A DNA stretch of 60,868 bases, taken from positions 1,264,248-1,325,115 of the forward strand of contig NZ_LMJW01000022.1 in the NCBI RefSeq assembly GCF_001429505.1, given 5' to 3'. The stretch's first letter is position 1. Each line of letters opens with the position of its first letter. Origin of the DNA: Allobosea sp. Root483D1 (GTDB taxonomy: Bacteria; Pseudomonadota; Alphaproteobacteria; Rhizobiales; Beijerinckiaceae). Under the pieces are notes generated by a model. That model had not been told where the DNA came from. It saw only the letters and a list, made by a program, of their open reading frames with translations, and did not search any database. The translations under genes and the position numbers were made by a program. Positions 18,018 through 27,119 of the stretch are shown here, piece by piece.

Positions 18018-18947
18018 TCAGCGGGCAGCCTTCATCATCGCCATGACGGCCTGGGACAGCTCGGTCTTCGCATTGTTCAGCTCCTCCGGCACCACGAAGT
18101 GGTCGCGCCCGGGCAGCACGACCTTCCGCGCAAGACGCCCCATACCGGCGAGCGCCGTCGCGAACTCGTTGGATTGCCGCTGGAATTCGGGGCTTTCCTT
18201 GTCGCCGAAGGCGACGATGACATCGCAGGCGATCCGGTCGAGATGGCGCATCGCACTGAGCGCTGCGAGCTCGTCTTTCGAGATCTTGATGTAGGAGCTG
18301 CGGGCCGAGAGCATCACCGGATAGAGCTCGTACATGCCGCTCATCGCGACGCCGCCCTTGATCAGGTCTTTCGGACCGCCCAGCGCCGACCAGTCGCTCG
18401 TTAGCATGACGCCGCAGAGGTGCCCGCCAGAGGAATGGCCCGAGACGAAGATGCGCTGCGGATCGCCGCCGAAGCGCGCGATGTTCTTGTGAAGCCAGAG
18501 GAACGCCCGCTGGCACTGCGCCGCCATCTCGGGCAGGCGCACCGCCGGGATATTGGCGAAGTTCAGCGCGACATAGAGACAGCCGTTCTCGACGAAGGTC
18601 GGCGCGGGCGCCGAGGCGTCCTCGCGTCCGAGCGCCCGCCAGGCGCCGCCATGGATGAACACCATCACCGGCAGGTCCTTGGCTCCGGCCGGCGCGAAGA
18701 TATCGAGCGTCTCGGCCTCGCTCTCGCCGTAGCGCTCCGTCTTCGGCGGATACTTCTGCCGGACTGTGGCGCTGTCGCTGGCGTAGCGGGCGATCACCTC
18801 CTGCGCGTTCGGCGCCCAGACGCGCTGGTCATAGGCCTTGTCGAGCGCATCCTGCGTGTAGTCGAGGAAAATGGCCGATTGCGCCCGTGCCGCCAGCGGC
18901 GCGGCCATCGCGGCAGCCAGCGCGATACCGAAACTACGACGATCCAT
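18018..18947 (-). CDS. Alpha/beta hydrolase, exported, kynurenine-formamidase/esterase-like
   Basis: A 309-residue serine hydrolase. The N-terminal MDRRSFGIALAAAMAAPLAARA is a possible Tat signal. The oxyanion motif HGGAW is at about residue 99-103, the nucleophile Ser about 172 in G-H-S-S-G, and the catalytic His in GRDHFVVPEE near the C-terminus. The order matches the carboxylesterase/kynurenine formamidase group. A GGGGGG run precedes the ATG; the in-frame TTG four codons earlier is not used here. Substrate unknown. Confidence 0.84.
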   Translation of the reverse strand: MDRRSFGIALAAAMAAPLAARAQSAIFLDYTQDALDKAYDQRVWAPNAQEVIARYASDSATVRQKYPPKTERYGESEAETLDIFAPAGAKDLPVMVFIHGGAWRALGREDASAPAPTFVENGCLYVALNFANIPAVRLPEMAAQCQRAFLWLHKNIARFGGDPQRIFVSGHSSGGHLCGVMLTSDWSALGGPKDLIKGGVAMSGMYELYPVMLSARSSYIKISKDELAALSAMRHLDRIACDVIVAFGDKESPEFQRQSNEFATALAGMGRLARKVVLPGRDHFVVPEELNNAKTELSQAVMAMMKAAR

Positions 18948-19046
18948 GAAGCCCCCCAAATCTCGGCTGCGAGGCTAGGGCTCCTCCCTCAGCAGTGGAA
19001 TGCGGGTTTCGCAATAAATCCATAAGCAAAAGCAAGGGTGAGGTGC

Positions 19047-19077
19047 GCCTTGCCGCCCCGATAAGGGGCGGCAAGGC
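19047..19077 (-). terminator. Strong hairpin downstream of the ABC exporter gene
   Basis: Perfect 13-base-pair arms (GCCTTGCCGCCCC and its complement) with a five-base loop, nine bases after the exporter stop codon. There is no T run, so it may act as a transcript-end stabiliser or a weak terminator. Confidence 0.6.
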
Positions 19078-19085
19078 TTGATGGT

Positions 19086-20882
<1,797 letters not shown>

Positions 20883-21369
20883 GAAAGCATCCGGCCCCGA
20901 CGAGACCGGCTCCAAATTCAGGCGAAGCGCGACCGCGGCCGCGACTTCAGAAAACGCGATGGGAAATGCTGGCTCGAGCCGCCGCAAAGGCGGGCCTCGT
21001 GCTGATCCGACCTAGTGGTGGCGGGACCGCATGGTGGGAGCGGTGATGGTAGCGAATTCCATTCAGCCCTCCCTTTCCTGAGTTGGAGCCAGGACCGGCA
21101 ACATGCCGCATGCCCGCTTATTGTGCAAGCCGCGTCCAATGCATGGGGTGGTTGCAGCGAAAACCGATCGGACCTCGCATTGGCGTCACGATATTTCGCG
21201 ACGCGCGTGCAGGATTCGTCTGTTCTTCCCTTCTCCCCTCGGGGGAGAAGGTGGCAGCGCGCAGCGCTGACGGATGAGGGAAGGACGGGTGCAACCTGTC
21301 CTAGTTTCACCCAGTCGAAGCGCCCTCATCCCCCTGCCGGAACCTTCTCCCCCGAGGGGAGAAGGAGGC
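20883..21369. other. Intergenic region with REP-like palindrome
   Basis: About 490 bases between the ABC exporter start and a small membrane-protein gene. No open frame here looks coding. The right half is the palindromic repeat at 21228-21365; the left half holds nothing I recognise. Confidence 0.6.
21228..21365. repeat. Palindromic intergenic repeat (REP/MITE-like)
   Basis: Two arms, CCTTCTCCCCTCGGGGGAGAAGG at the left and its near mirror at the right, each itself palindromic, flank a middle containing GACGGATGAGGG and its complement CCCTCATCC. This is the structure of a common Rhizobiales intergenic repeat. One copy is visible in the window. Confidence 0.75.
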
Positions 21370-21543
21370 TCACCAGAACATCGCGACCAGTCTCATCCCG
21401 ATCACCAGGAGGAACGCCACGATGACCGTGCCGAGCACGCGCTGGCGCTTCGCCCGATCGGGGAATTGCTTCGCCAGGAGGCGTCCGAGCGGCTTGCGGA
21501 AGACGAAGCAGATGACGAGAAAAACGATGACGAAATGGGACAA
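21370..21543 (-). CDS. Small two-helix membrane protein
   Basis: A 57-residue frame with start TTG at 21543, 9 bases after the rhodanese stop. It encodes an N-terminal hydrophobic helix (SHFVIVFLVICFVF), a basic loop (RKPLGRLLAKQFPDRAKRQR) and a second helix (VLGTVIVAFLLVIGMRLVAMFW). Hydrophobic segments separated by a positive loop, codon bias like its neighbours, and operon-like spacing support a real gene. No clear Shine-Dalgarno sequence is seen and the family is unknown to me. Confidence 0.5.
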   Translation of the reverse strand: MSHFVIVFLVICFVFRKPLGRLLAKQFPDRAKRQRVLGTVIVAFLLVIGMRLVAMFW

Positions 21544-21552
21544 GCGACGGGC

Positions 21553-21963
21553 TCAGCCTTGCTTCGGCTCAGGCGCATCGAACGGCGCGCCGGCCTTCTT
21601 CCAGGCGCCGAAGCCGCCAGCGACATGCGCGACCGGCTTCAGGCCCATATCCTGCGCCGTCTTGGCCGCGAGCGCCGAGCGCCAGCCGCCGGCGCAGAAG
21701 AAGACGAACTGCTTGTCTTCCTGGAACACCGGCTTGGCATAGGGGCTTTCCGGATCGATCCAGAACTCCAGCATGCCGCGCGGGCAATGGAAGGCGCCCG
21801 GCATGCGCCCTTCCCGCTCGAGCTCGCGCGGATCACGCAGGTCGACGAAGACGGTATCGTCGCGCCCGACCAAGGCTTTTGCCTCGTCGACCGAGAGCGT
21901 CTTCACAGCGGCTTCCGCCTCGGCCAGCAGCGCCTTGTAGCCCTTGGTGATCGTCTGCGGCAT
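21553..21963 (-). CDS. Single-domain rhodanese-like sulfurtransferase
   Basis: A 136-residue cytosolic rhodanese. It has VFVDLRDPRELEREGRMPGAFHCPRGMLEFWI and the active loop C-A-G-G-W-R (FFCAGGWRSALAAK), then GLKPVAHVAGGFGAWKKAG at the C-terminus. The ATG at 21963 has GGGAGG about eight bases upstream; the longer frame reading to 22053 would overlap the divergent promoter region. Followed closely by a small membrane-protein frame. Likely sulfane-sulfur transfer; partner unknown. Confidence 0.88.
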   Translation of the reverse strand: MPQTITKGYKALLAEAEAAVKTLSVDEAKALVGRDDTVFVDLRDPRELEREGRMPGAFHCPRGMLEFWIDPESPYAKPVFQEDKQFVFFCAGGWRSALAAKTAQDMGLKPVAHVAGGFGAWKKAGAPFDAPEPKQG

Positions 21964-22073
21964 GGCCGGCCCTCCCCCTGCGAGGCCGGCAAAGTGGCGG
22001 CTGGCGCGGCTATCGTCAATCGCGGGCTTGCAGGTGTGCGCCAGCCTCGCCAATCTGCCGGCCGGAGGGGCTC

Positions 22074-22769
22074 ATGGCCGGATTCGGACCGCTCGACCTG
22101 ATCGCGATCGCCTTCTTCGCCGCCGCCTGGATCGGCTACCTTCTGGCCGTCGAGACCGGGCCCCACTCCAGGCGCAGCCTGAACACATTGATGAACCAGC
22201 GCCGCGAGCGCTGGATCATGGAATCGGTCAAGCGCGAGAACCGCATCATCGACACGCAGGTGATGAACGGCCTGCAGAACGGCACCGCCTTCTTCGCCTC
22301 GACCTCGCTGATCGCCATCGGCGGCTCGCTGACGCTGCTGCAATCGGCCGACCGCGTCGTCCAGATCTTCGCCGACCTGCCCTTCGCCACGACGACGACC
22401 CGCGCCGCCTGGGAGATCAAGGTGATCGGGCTCGCGGTGATCTTCGCCTATGCCTTCTTCAAGTTCAGCTGGAGCTATCGGCTGTTCAACTATTGCGCCA
22501 TCCTGATCGGCGCGATCCCGTCATGGACCGAGGCCGACAAGCCCGAGACGATCGCCGCGGCGCGCGAAGCGGTGGCGATGAACATCGTCGCCGGGCTGCA
22601 CTTCAACCGCGGCCAGCGCGCCTTCTTCTTTGCGCTGGCCTATCTCGGCTGGTTCATCTCGCCCTGGCTCTTCCTGATCGCCACCGCGGCAGTGTTGACG
22701 GTGATGTGGCGCCGGCAATTCGCCTCGGACTCGGCCGCCGCCGTCGGCGCGGGGCGTCGCAGCGCTTGA
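22074..22769 (+). CDS. DUF599 family membrane protein
   Basis: A 231-residue integral membrane protein. The order matches DUF599: a first helix (LDLIAIAFFAAAWIGYLLAVE), a conserved basic loop (NTLMNQRRERWIMESVKRENRIIDTQVMNGLQNGTAFFAS), then about three helices and a C-terminal segment FNRGQRAFFFALAYLGWFISPWLFL. Function unknown in the family. It is divergent from the rhodanese gene. Confidence 0.85.
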   Translation: MAGFGPLDLIAIAFFAAAWIGYLLAVETGPHSRRSLNTLMNQRRERWIMESVKRENRIIDTQVMNGLQNGTAFFASTSLIAIGGSLTLLQSADRVVQIFADLPFATTTTRAAWEIKVIGLAVIFAYAFFKFSWSYRLFNYCAILIGAIPSWTEADKPETIAAAREAVAMNIVAGLHFNRGQRAFFFALAYLGWFISPWLFLIATAAVLTVMWRRQFASDSAAAVGAGRRSA

Positions 22770-22799
22770 CGAAATCCATCCGCAGGCTCAGCAAGCGGC

Positions 22800-23081
22800 A
22801 TGACCACACCGACAGATGACGAGCTTGCCGAGACGATCCTGCGTCTCACCACCGAGCGGAGTGACCGGACGACCTCGCCGATGGATATCGCCCGCACGCT
22901 TGGCGGCGACCACCCCGATGGCTGGGGCCCGCTGATGCAGCCGATCCGCCGGGTCGCCGTGCAGTTGATGAAGGACGGTCGGCTGGTGATTACCCGAAAA
23001 GGGCGCCCGGTCGATCCGGACGATTTCCGCGGCGTCTATCGCCTGCGGTTGCCGGGGCATGATGAGGCCAGCCAAGACTAG
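22800..23081 (+). CDS. DUF3253 domain protein
   Basis: A 93-residue protein that is one winged-helix-like DUF3253 domain: LAETILRLTTERSDRTTSPMDIARTLGGD, then WGPLMQPIRRVAVQLMKDGRLVITRKGRPVDPDDFRGVYRLRLP. Small DUF3253 proteins are uncharacterised but have a DNA-binding-like fold. It lies 30 bases after the DUF599 gene on the same strand and may be cotranscribed. Its stop codon overlaps a palindrome. Confidence 0.83.
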   Translation: MTTPTDDELAETILRLTTERSDRTTSPMDIARTLGGDHPDGWGPLMQPIRRVAVQLMKDGRLVITRKGRPVDPDDFRGVYRLRLPGHDEASQD

Positions 23082-23180
23082 ATCACCGCGCGTCCTATCG
23101 GACGCGATAACGGTGATCTATCTATTTGTTATAGCATCTGATTTTTCCGAAAAGTGGATTCCACTTTTCGGTCTGATGCT
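23080..23180. repeat. Pair of palindromes after the DUF3253 gene
   Basis: First palindrome at 23080-23119: AGATCACCG and CGCGTCC mirrored by GGACGCG and CGGTGATCT. Second at 23147-23171: CCGAAAAGTGG, ATT, CCACTTTTCGG, perfect over 11-base arms, framed by AGCATC/GATGCT at 23133-23180. The second motif is a widespread intergenic repeat in Rhizobiales from general knowledge. The first overlaps the DUF3253 stop and may also end transcription. Confidence 0.72.
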
Positions 23181-23466
23181 TTAGGCCGTCCCGCGGCAAT
23201 CAGCTTCCTCCGCGCCGCAACGATGGTCTTCGGACGGCGCTAGACCGCGCCTGCTTCGTGCTGTCTGGGATGGTCGAGGAGGTCGTTCGAGGCTGCGTCG
23301 CCAGCTCGCGAGGGGCGATTTCAGCTGCAGCGGAGAGCGGCCGAGGGATGCATCTGCCTCTTGCCACTATCATCGTCTAACGCACCGGGGGGCTTGCGGC
23401 AAGCCCCCCTCCATGTCCTAGGAACGCTGCCCTCGGCCTGAACCCCAGGCCAAAGGGAGAAGAAAA
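23082..23466. other. Intergenic region with repeats and a GC hairpin
   Basis: 385 bases without a credible gene. It holds the two palindromes at 23080-23180, about 200 unremarkable bases, and a hairpin at 23387-23409 before the glycosyltransferase. Confidence 0.6.
23387..23409 (+). terminator. GC-rich hairpin in the glycosyltransferase leader
   Basis: Perfect ten-base arms GGGGGGCTTG/CAAGCCCCCC with a CGG loop, 57 bases before the glycosyltransferase ATG. No T run follows, so it could be a terminator of upstream transcription or a leader structure. Confidence 0.45.
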
Positions 23467-24705
23467 ATGCGTGTATTGCTATCGACTTACGGCTCGCGCG
23501 GCGATGTCGAGCCGCTCGTGGCACTTGCCGTGCAACTGCAGGGCCTCGGCGTCGAAGCGGTGGTGTCCGCGCCGCCGGATCAGGAATTCGCCGCCCTGCT
23601 GGCACGGGCCGGCGTGCCGCTGGCGCCGGCCTTCATGCCGATCCGCCAATGGGTCGGCGAGCGGGCAAAGCCGTTATCGACAGCGGACTTCCACAAGCTC
23701 GCCTCCGACATGATGGCTGCGCAGTTCGACGCCATCTCCGCCGCGGCCGAAGGATGCGATGCGATCGTCGCGACCGGCCTGTTTCCGTCAGCGAGCGCCG
23801 CACGCTCGGTCGCGGAACTGATGGGCCTCACCTATCGCCATGTCACCTTCTGCCCGCTCTTCCTGCCCTCGCAGCATCATCGGCCCTTCCCCTATCCGGG
23901 CCATCCGCTGCCGCCGGAGGTGACCGACAACCGCGAACTATGGGATTTCAACGCCCGGACCATGAATGCCTTGTTCGGTGAGGCGCTCAGGGCGCACCGC
24001 TCGGCGCTCGGCTTGCTGTCCGTCGACAATGCCCGCGATCACGTCTTCACCGACCAACCGCTTCTGGCATCCGACCCGGTCCTGTGGCCCTGGCGGCAGA
24101 CGGAACTCTGCGACGCCGTGCAGACCGGCGCCTGGATCCTGCCCGACAAGCGGCCGCTTCCGGCAGAGCTGGTGACATTCTTGAAGGCAGGCGAGCCACC
24201 GATCTATGTCGGCTTCGGCAGCATGTTCATGCAGTCAGCCAGGGACGCCGCCCTCGTCGCGATCGAAGCAGCCCGTGCGCAAGGCCGCCGCGCGGTCGTG
24301 TTGCGGGGCTGGGCCGACCTCGCCTTGGGCGACGACCAGGGTGATTGCTTCATCACCGGCGACGTCAACCAGCAGGCGCTGTTCCCGCAGATGGCGGCCG
24401 TCATGCATCACGGCGGCGCCGGCACGACGACGGCGGCAACCCGCGCCGGCGCGCCGCAGGTGATTATCCCCCAGATCGTCGATCAACCCTATTGGGCCGG
24501 TAGGGTGGCGAAACTCGGCATCGGCGCGGCTCATGACGGTCCGACGCCAAGCTTCGCCTCATTGTCGGCAGCGCTCACCACGGCGCTGGCACCCGAGACC
24601 GGAACGCGGGCGGCCGTCGTGGCCCGCACGATCCGCAGCGATGGATCGGAGGTGGCAGCGAGGCTGGTGCTCGACGCGATCAGCCAGGAAAGGCGCCCCT
24701 GCTAG
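23467..24705 (+). CDS. UGT-like glycosyltransferase (GT1/GT28 type)
   Basis: A 412-residue GT-B glycosyltransferase resembling sterol and antibiotic glycosyltransferases. The N-terminal acceptor domain begins MRVLLSTYGSRGDVEPLVALA, the usual UGT opening. The C-terminal donor domain has PPIYVGFGSM and the sugar-nucleotide motif VMHHGGAGTTTAATRAGAPQVIIPQIVDQPYWA with the conserved His and Gly-Gly pair. No other biosynthetic genes are nearby, so the acceptor is unknown. The 3' end overlaps the convergent ydcF-like gene by four bases. Confidence 0.87.
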   Translation: MRVLLSTYGSRGDVEPLVALAVQLQGLGVEAVVSAPPDQEFAALLARAGVPLAPAFMPIRQWVGERAKPLSTADFHKLASDMMAAQFDAISAAAEGCDAIVATGLFPSASAARSVAELMGLTYRHVTFCPLFLPSQHHRPFPYPGHPLPPEVTDNRELWDFNARTMNALFGEALRAHRSALGLLSVDNARDHVFTDQPLLASDPVLWPWRQTELCDAVQTGAWILPDKRPLPAELVTFLKAGEPPIYVGFGSMFMQSARDAALVAIEAARAQGRRAVVLRGWADLALGDDQGDCFITGDVNQQALFPQMAAVMHHGGAGTTTAATRAGAPQVIIPQIVDQPYWAGRVAKLGIGAAHDGPTPSFASLSAALTTALAPETGTRAAVVARTIRSDGSEVAARLVLDAISQERRPC

Positions 24706-25511
24706 CGCCGCGGCGCCGCCTGCGCCGGTCCAGGAAACAGCGCGTCCGTATAGCCGGCGAGATAATAGGCGAGGAGCCCGGCCCATTCCTTGAAGGCGTC
24801 GTCAGCGATGTCGAGCCCGCGCGCCGCCTTGCGATAAGGCCGCAGAAAATCGGCGCGCTCGCCGCTGGAGAGGAAATCGACCGGGAAAGCCTCGACCTGG
24901 AAACCTGCCTTGCGGAACACGCCCATGGCGCGCGGCATGTGCCAGGCCGAGGTCACCAGAAGCCAACGCTCGCCGGGCTTGGGGTTGACCAGACGGCGGG
25001 TGAACACAGCGTTCTCGACCGTGTTGCGCGACTTGTCCTCGAGGACGAGGCGGTTTTCCGGCAGCCCTAGGCCGAGAAACAAGAGCCGCGCCCCGTCGGC
25101 CTCGGTCCGCACCACCGGCGAGAGCAGATTGGCGCCGCCGCCGGTGAAGACCAGCTTCGCCTCGGGATGAGCCCGGGCGAGTTCGACCGCCTTGGTCATC
25201 CGCGCCGCGGCATTGTTGAGCACGATGTCCTCGCGCGCGACGCCGATCGCGCCGCCGAGCACGATGATGCCGTCGACCTTGCCGGAATTCACCGCCTGCT
25301 GCGGGAAGCGATCCTCCAGCGGCCTGACGACAATGCGCGGCAGCGGGCTGAAGGCGAGCAGGCCGAGCGCGAGCACGCAAATCAGCCCGAGCCAGCGCCC
25401 CGGCCCGGAAAAGCGCGTGAAAGCGAGCAGGCTCGCCAGCACGAGCCCGGCAATGGCGAGGTTCACCGGCGAGGCCAGGAACCAGAGGATCTTGGAGAGG
25501 GTGAAGAACAT
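24702..25511 (-). CDS. YdcF/ElyC/SanA-family (DUF218) envelope protein
   Basis: A 269-residue protein with two N-terminal membrane helices (about residues 8-55) and a DUF218 domain with DGIIVLGGAIG, LVFTGGGANLLSP, RTEADGARLLFLGLGLPENRLVLEDKSRNTVENAVFTRRL and LLVTSAWHMPRAMGVFRKAGF. The ElyC type, with two N-terminal helices, is linked in E. coli to envelope integrity and lipid carrier handling. Function here is by family only. Confidence 0.87.
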   Translation of the reverse strand: MFFTLSKILWFLASPVNLAIAGLVLASLLAFTRFSGPGRWLGLICVLALGLLAFSPLPRIVVRPLEDRFPQQAVNSGKVDGIIVLGGAIGVAREDIVLNNAAARMTKAVELARAHPEAKLVFTGGGANLLSPVVRTEADGARLLFLGLGLPENRLVLEDKSRNTVENAVFTRRLVNPKPGERWLLVTSAWHMPRAMGVFRKAGFQVEAFPVDFLSSGERADFLRPYRKAARGLDIADDAFKEWAGLLAYYLAGYTDALFPGPAQAAPRR

Positions 25512-25643
25512 GATTTTCTTGAACAGACCCGCCTCCCTTACGCGCAGAAAGCTGACAGGCCGTTAGGAAACGGCCGAGGGCACTCGGGGTTCAGCAGGGA
25601 TTCTCAATCACGTTGCGGTGAGTGGCCGGCGGCGGCGAGCGCC

Positions 25644-25750
25644 GTCATTCTCGGGCGGAGCGCAGCGCAGACCCGAGAATCTCGTGACGAGAAGGCGTCG
25701 GCTGGAGCCTCATCCGGCCTGAGATGGTCGGCTCAAGGCCGACCATGACG
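25644..25750 (+). repeat. Family A palindromic repeat, copy 1
   Basis: A repeat of about 105 bases with the inverted arms ATTCTCGGG/CCCGAGAAT, a middle TCTCGTGACGAGAAGG, and a second hairpin GGTCGG/CCGACC near the right end finishing CATGACG. The copy at 37321-37425 aligns along its whole length with scattered substitutions. A third, inverted relative lies at 45517-45612. Confidence 0.85.
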
Positions 25751-25755
25751 CGAAA

Positions 25756-26283
25756 TTACCTGATGATCTGCGGAGGCTGTGCTGGCGGGCGGCGCGTCTG
25801 CCGCGCCGCGAAGCGCTCGACTTCGAGCGCGCGCTCGGCGACCTCGCGCAACTCACAGCCGGCCTGCAGCCCAGCCGAACGTGCCGGTGGCTGGGCGGCG
25901 CCGTAGAAGGCGCATTTCTGCACGGCGTAGCTCTGCCAGGCGACCTGCAGCGCGGCGAACTGGCTGCGCGCACCGGCATCGAGGATCCGCCCCAGCGCCG
26001 CTCCCGCCAGCGTCAGCCGCTCGCGCCAGACCGCCTCCTCGCGCCTTGCGCAGGTGATCTCGGCCTGCGGCCGGTCGCTCGCCGAAGCAGCGCTGACGCA
26101 GGGCACCGCGACGAGGCCGATGCAGGCCGGGCTCGCGGCCTGGCCCTGCCGAACGCAATTCGCCACCTGCATGCGGTCGGCGGACTGCACCGGATTGGTC
26201 GGCACCTGCGCGAACGCCACCGTGCAGCCGAGCTGCGCCATCAGGACAGGAATGACGAGAAAACCGCGCATGGCGGCGATCAT
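25756..26283 (-). CDS. LprI-like periplasmic protein
   Basis: A 175-residue exported protein with a signal peptide (MIAAMRGFLVIPVLMAQLGCTVAFA). Its cysteine pattern (CVRQG, ACIG, PCVS, ITCARREEAVWRERL, QKCAFYGA, GCELREVAERALEVE) matches the lysozyme-inhibitor LprI N-terminal family (formerly DUF1311), small disulfide-bonded periplasmic proteins. The start could also be four codons downstream (26271). The presence of two lysozymes elsewhere in the window is suggestive only. Confidence 0.68.
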   Translation of the reverse strand: MIAAMRGFLVIPVLMAQLGCTVAFAQVPTNPVQSADRMQVANCVRQGQAASPACIGLVAVPCVSAASASDRPQAEITCARREEAVWRERLTLAGAALGRILDAGARSQFAALQVAWQSYAVQKCAFYGAAQPPARSAGLQAGCELREVAERALEVERFAARQTRRPPAQPPQIIR

Positions 26284-26322
26284 GACGGCCAAATCGGCCG
26301 GGTCAAGCGCGCTCTGCCGCCC

Positions 26323-26943
26323 TCACGCGATCGGCAACGGCAGCGCCGGCCCGGCCGCCGGCCGTGCCGCGACCTGCTGATACCAGCGGCGGATATTGGG
26401 CCAGTCCTTCTGCGGCACCGGCATGTGGAGCCAGCGATGCGCGCCGGGCGCCACCGTGATGTCGGCCATGCCGAAGCGCTCATTGGCGAGGTAGCTGCGC
26501 CCGGTCAGATGCGCCTCCAGGACATCGAGCTTGGCTTCGGTCTTGGCAATCGACTCCTCGATCGCGGCAGGATCCTGTCGCGCCGGGTCCTTCCGGACCA
26601 GCCCCCAGAAGGCCGGCGTCAGCGCCGGCTGCAGCTGGGTATTCATCCAGTCCATCCAGCGATCGGCCTCCGCCCGCCTGGCCGGCTCCTCCTCCCAGAT
26701 CCAGCCCGAGCCATAGCGGGCGGCGAGATAGCGCACGATGCTGTTCGATTCCCAGATGCAGACCTCGCCGTCCTCCAGCGTCGGGACCAATCCGTTCGGG
26801 TTCTTGGCGAGATAGGCCGGCTCGCGATTGCCGCCGAATTTGCCGCCGATATCGATGCGCTCGAAGGGCTGGCCGACCTCGCCGGCGGCCCAGACCGCCT
26901 TCTGCACATTGATCGAGCTGATCCGTCCCCAGATCGTGAGCAT
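26323..26943 (-). CDS. Glutathione S-transferase family protein
   Basis: A 206-residue GST: an N-terminal thioredoxin-fold domain (MLTIWGRISSINVQKAVWAAGE, NPNGLVPTLEDGEVCIWESNSIVRYLA with the cis-Pro and the ESNSI glutathione-binding turn) and a helical C-terminal domain with the FGMADITVAPGAHRW N-cap. Ser or Cys/Tyr catalysis is not obvious. The ATG at 26943 has GGAAGG nine bases upstream; the longer frame adds 11 residues. Likely a detoxifying or maleylacetoacetate-isomerase-like role. Confidence 0.88.
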   Translation of the reverse strand: MLTIWGRISSINVQKAVWAAGEVGQPFERIDIGGKFGGNREPAYLAKNPNGLVPTLEDGEVCIWESNSIVRYLAARYGSGWIWEEEPARRAEADRWMDWMNTQLQPALTPAFWGLVRKDPARQDPAAIEESIAKTEAKLDVLEAHLTGRSYLANERFGMADITVAPGAHRWLHMPVPQKDWPNIRRWYQQVAARPAAGPALPLPIA

Positions 26944-27023
26944 TCGCAGCACCTTCCCGTGATAGGGCGGCGACAATCAGCCGGCGGGCGAGCGAAGGCA
27001 AGCGCCCGCGGCGCGGGCACACC

Positions 27024-27113
27024 CGTCATTGCGAGGAGGCGTCAGCCGACGAAGCAATCGAGGGAAAGGTAGAGCGAGCCCGCCTGGATTGCTTCGCTGC
27101 GCTGGCAATGACG
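27024..27113. repeat. Inverted repeat of the ATTGCGAGG type
   Basis: A 90-base element with terminal arms CGTCATTGC and GCAATGACG and inner arms GAAGCAATC/GGATTGCTTC. It fills the gap between the GST and pccA. Elements of this pattern are common between genes in Rhizobiales; only one copy is here. Confidence 0.7.
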
Positions 27114-27119
27114 AAACCG

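Noticed and set aside
21015..21425. Plus-strand frame over the REP-like element
   Set aside because: The second half translates the palindromic repeat, so the apparent coding potential is an artefact.
23147..23171. CRISPR-like repeat
   Set aside because: A single palindrome with no spaced repetition; no array of regular repeats was found anywhere in the window.
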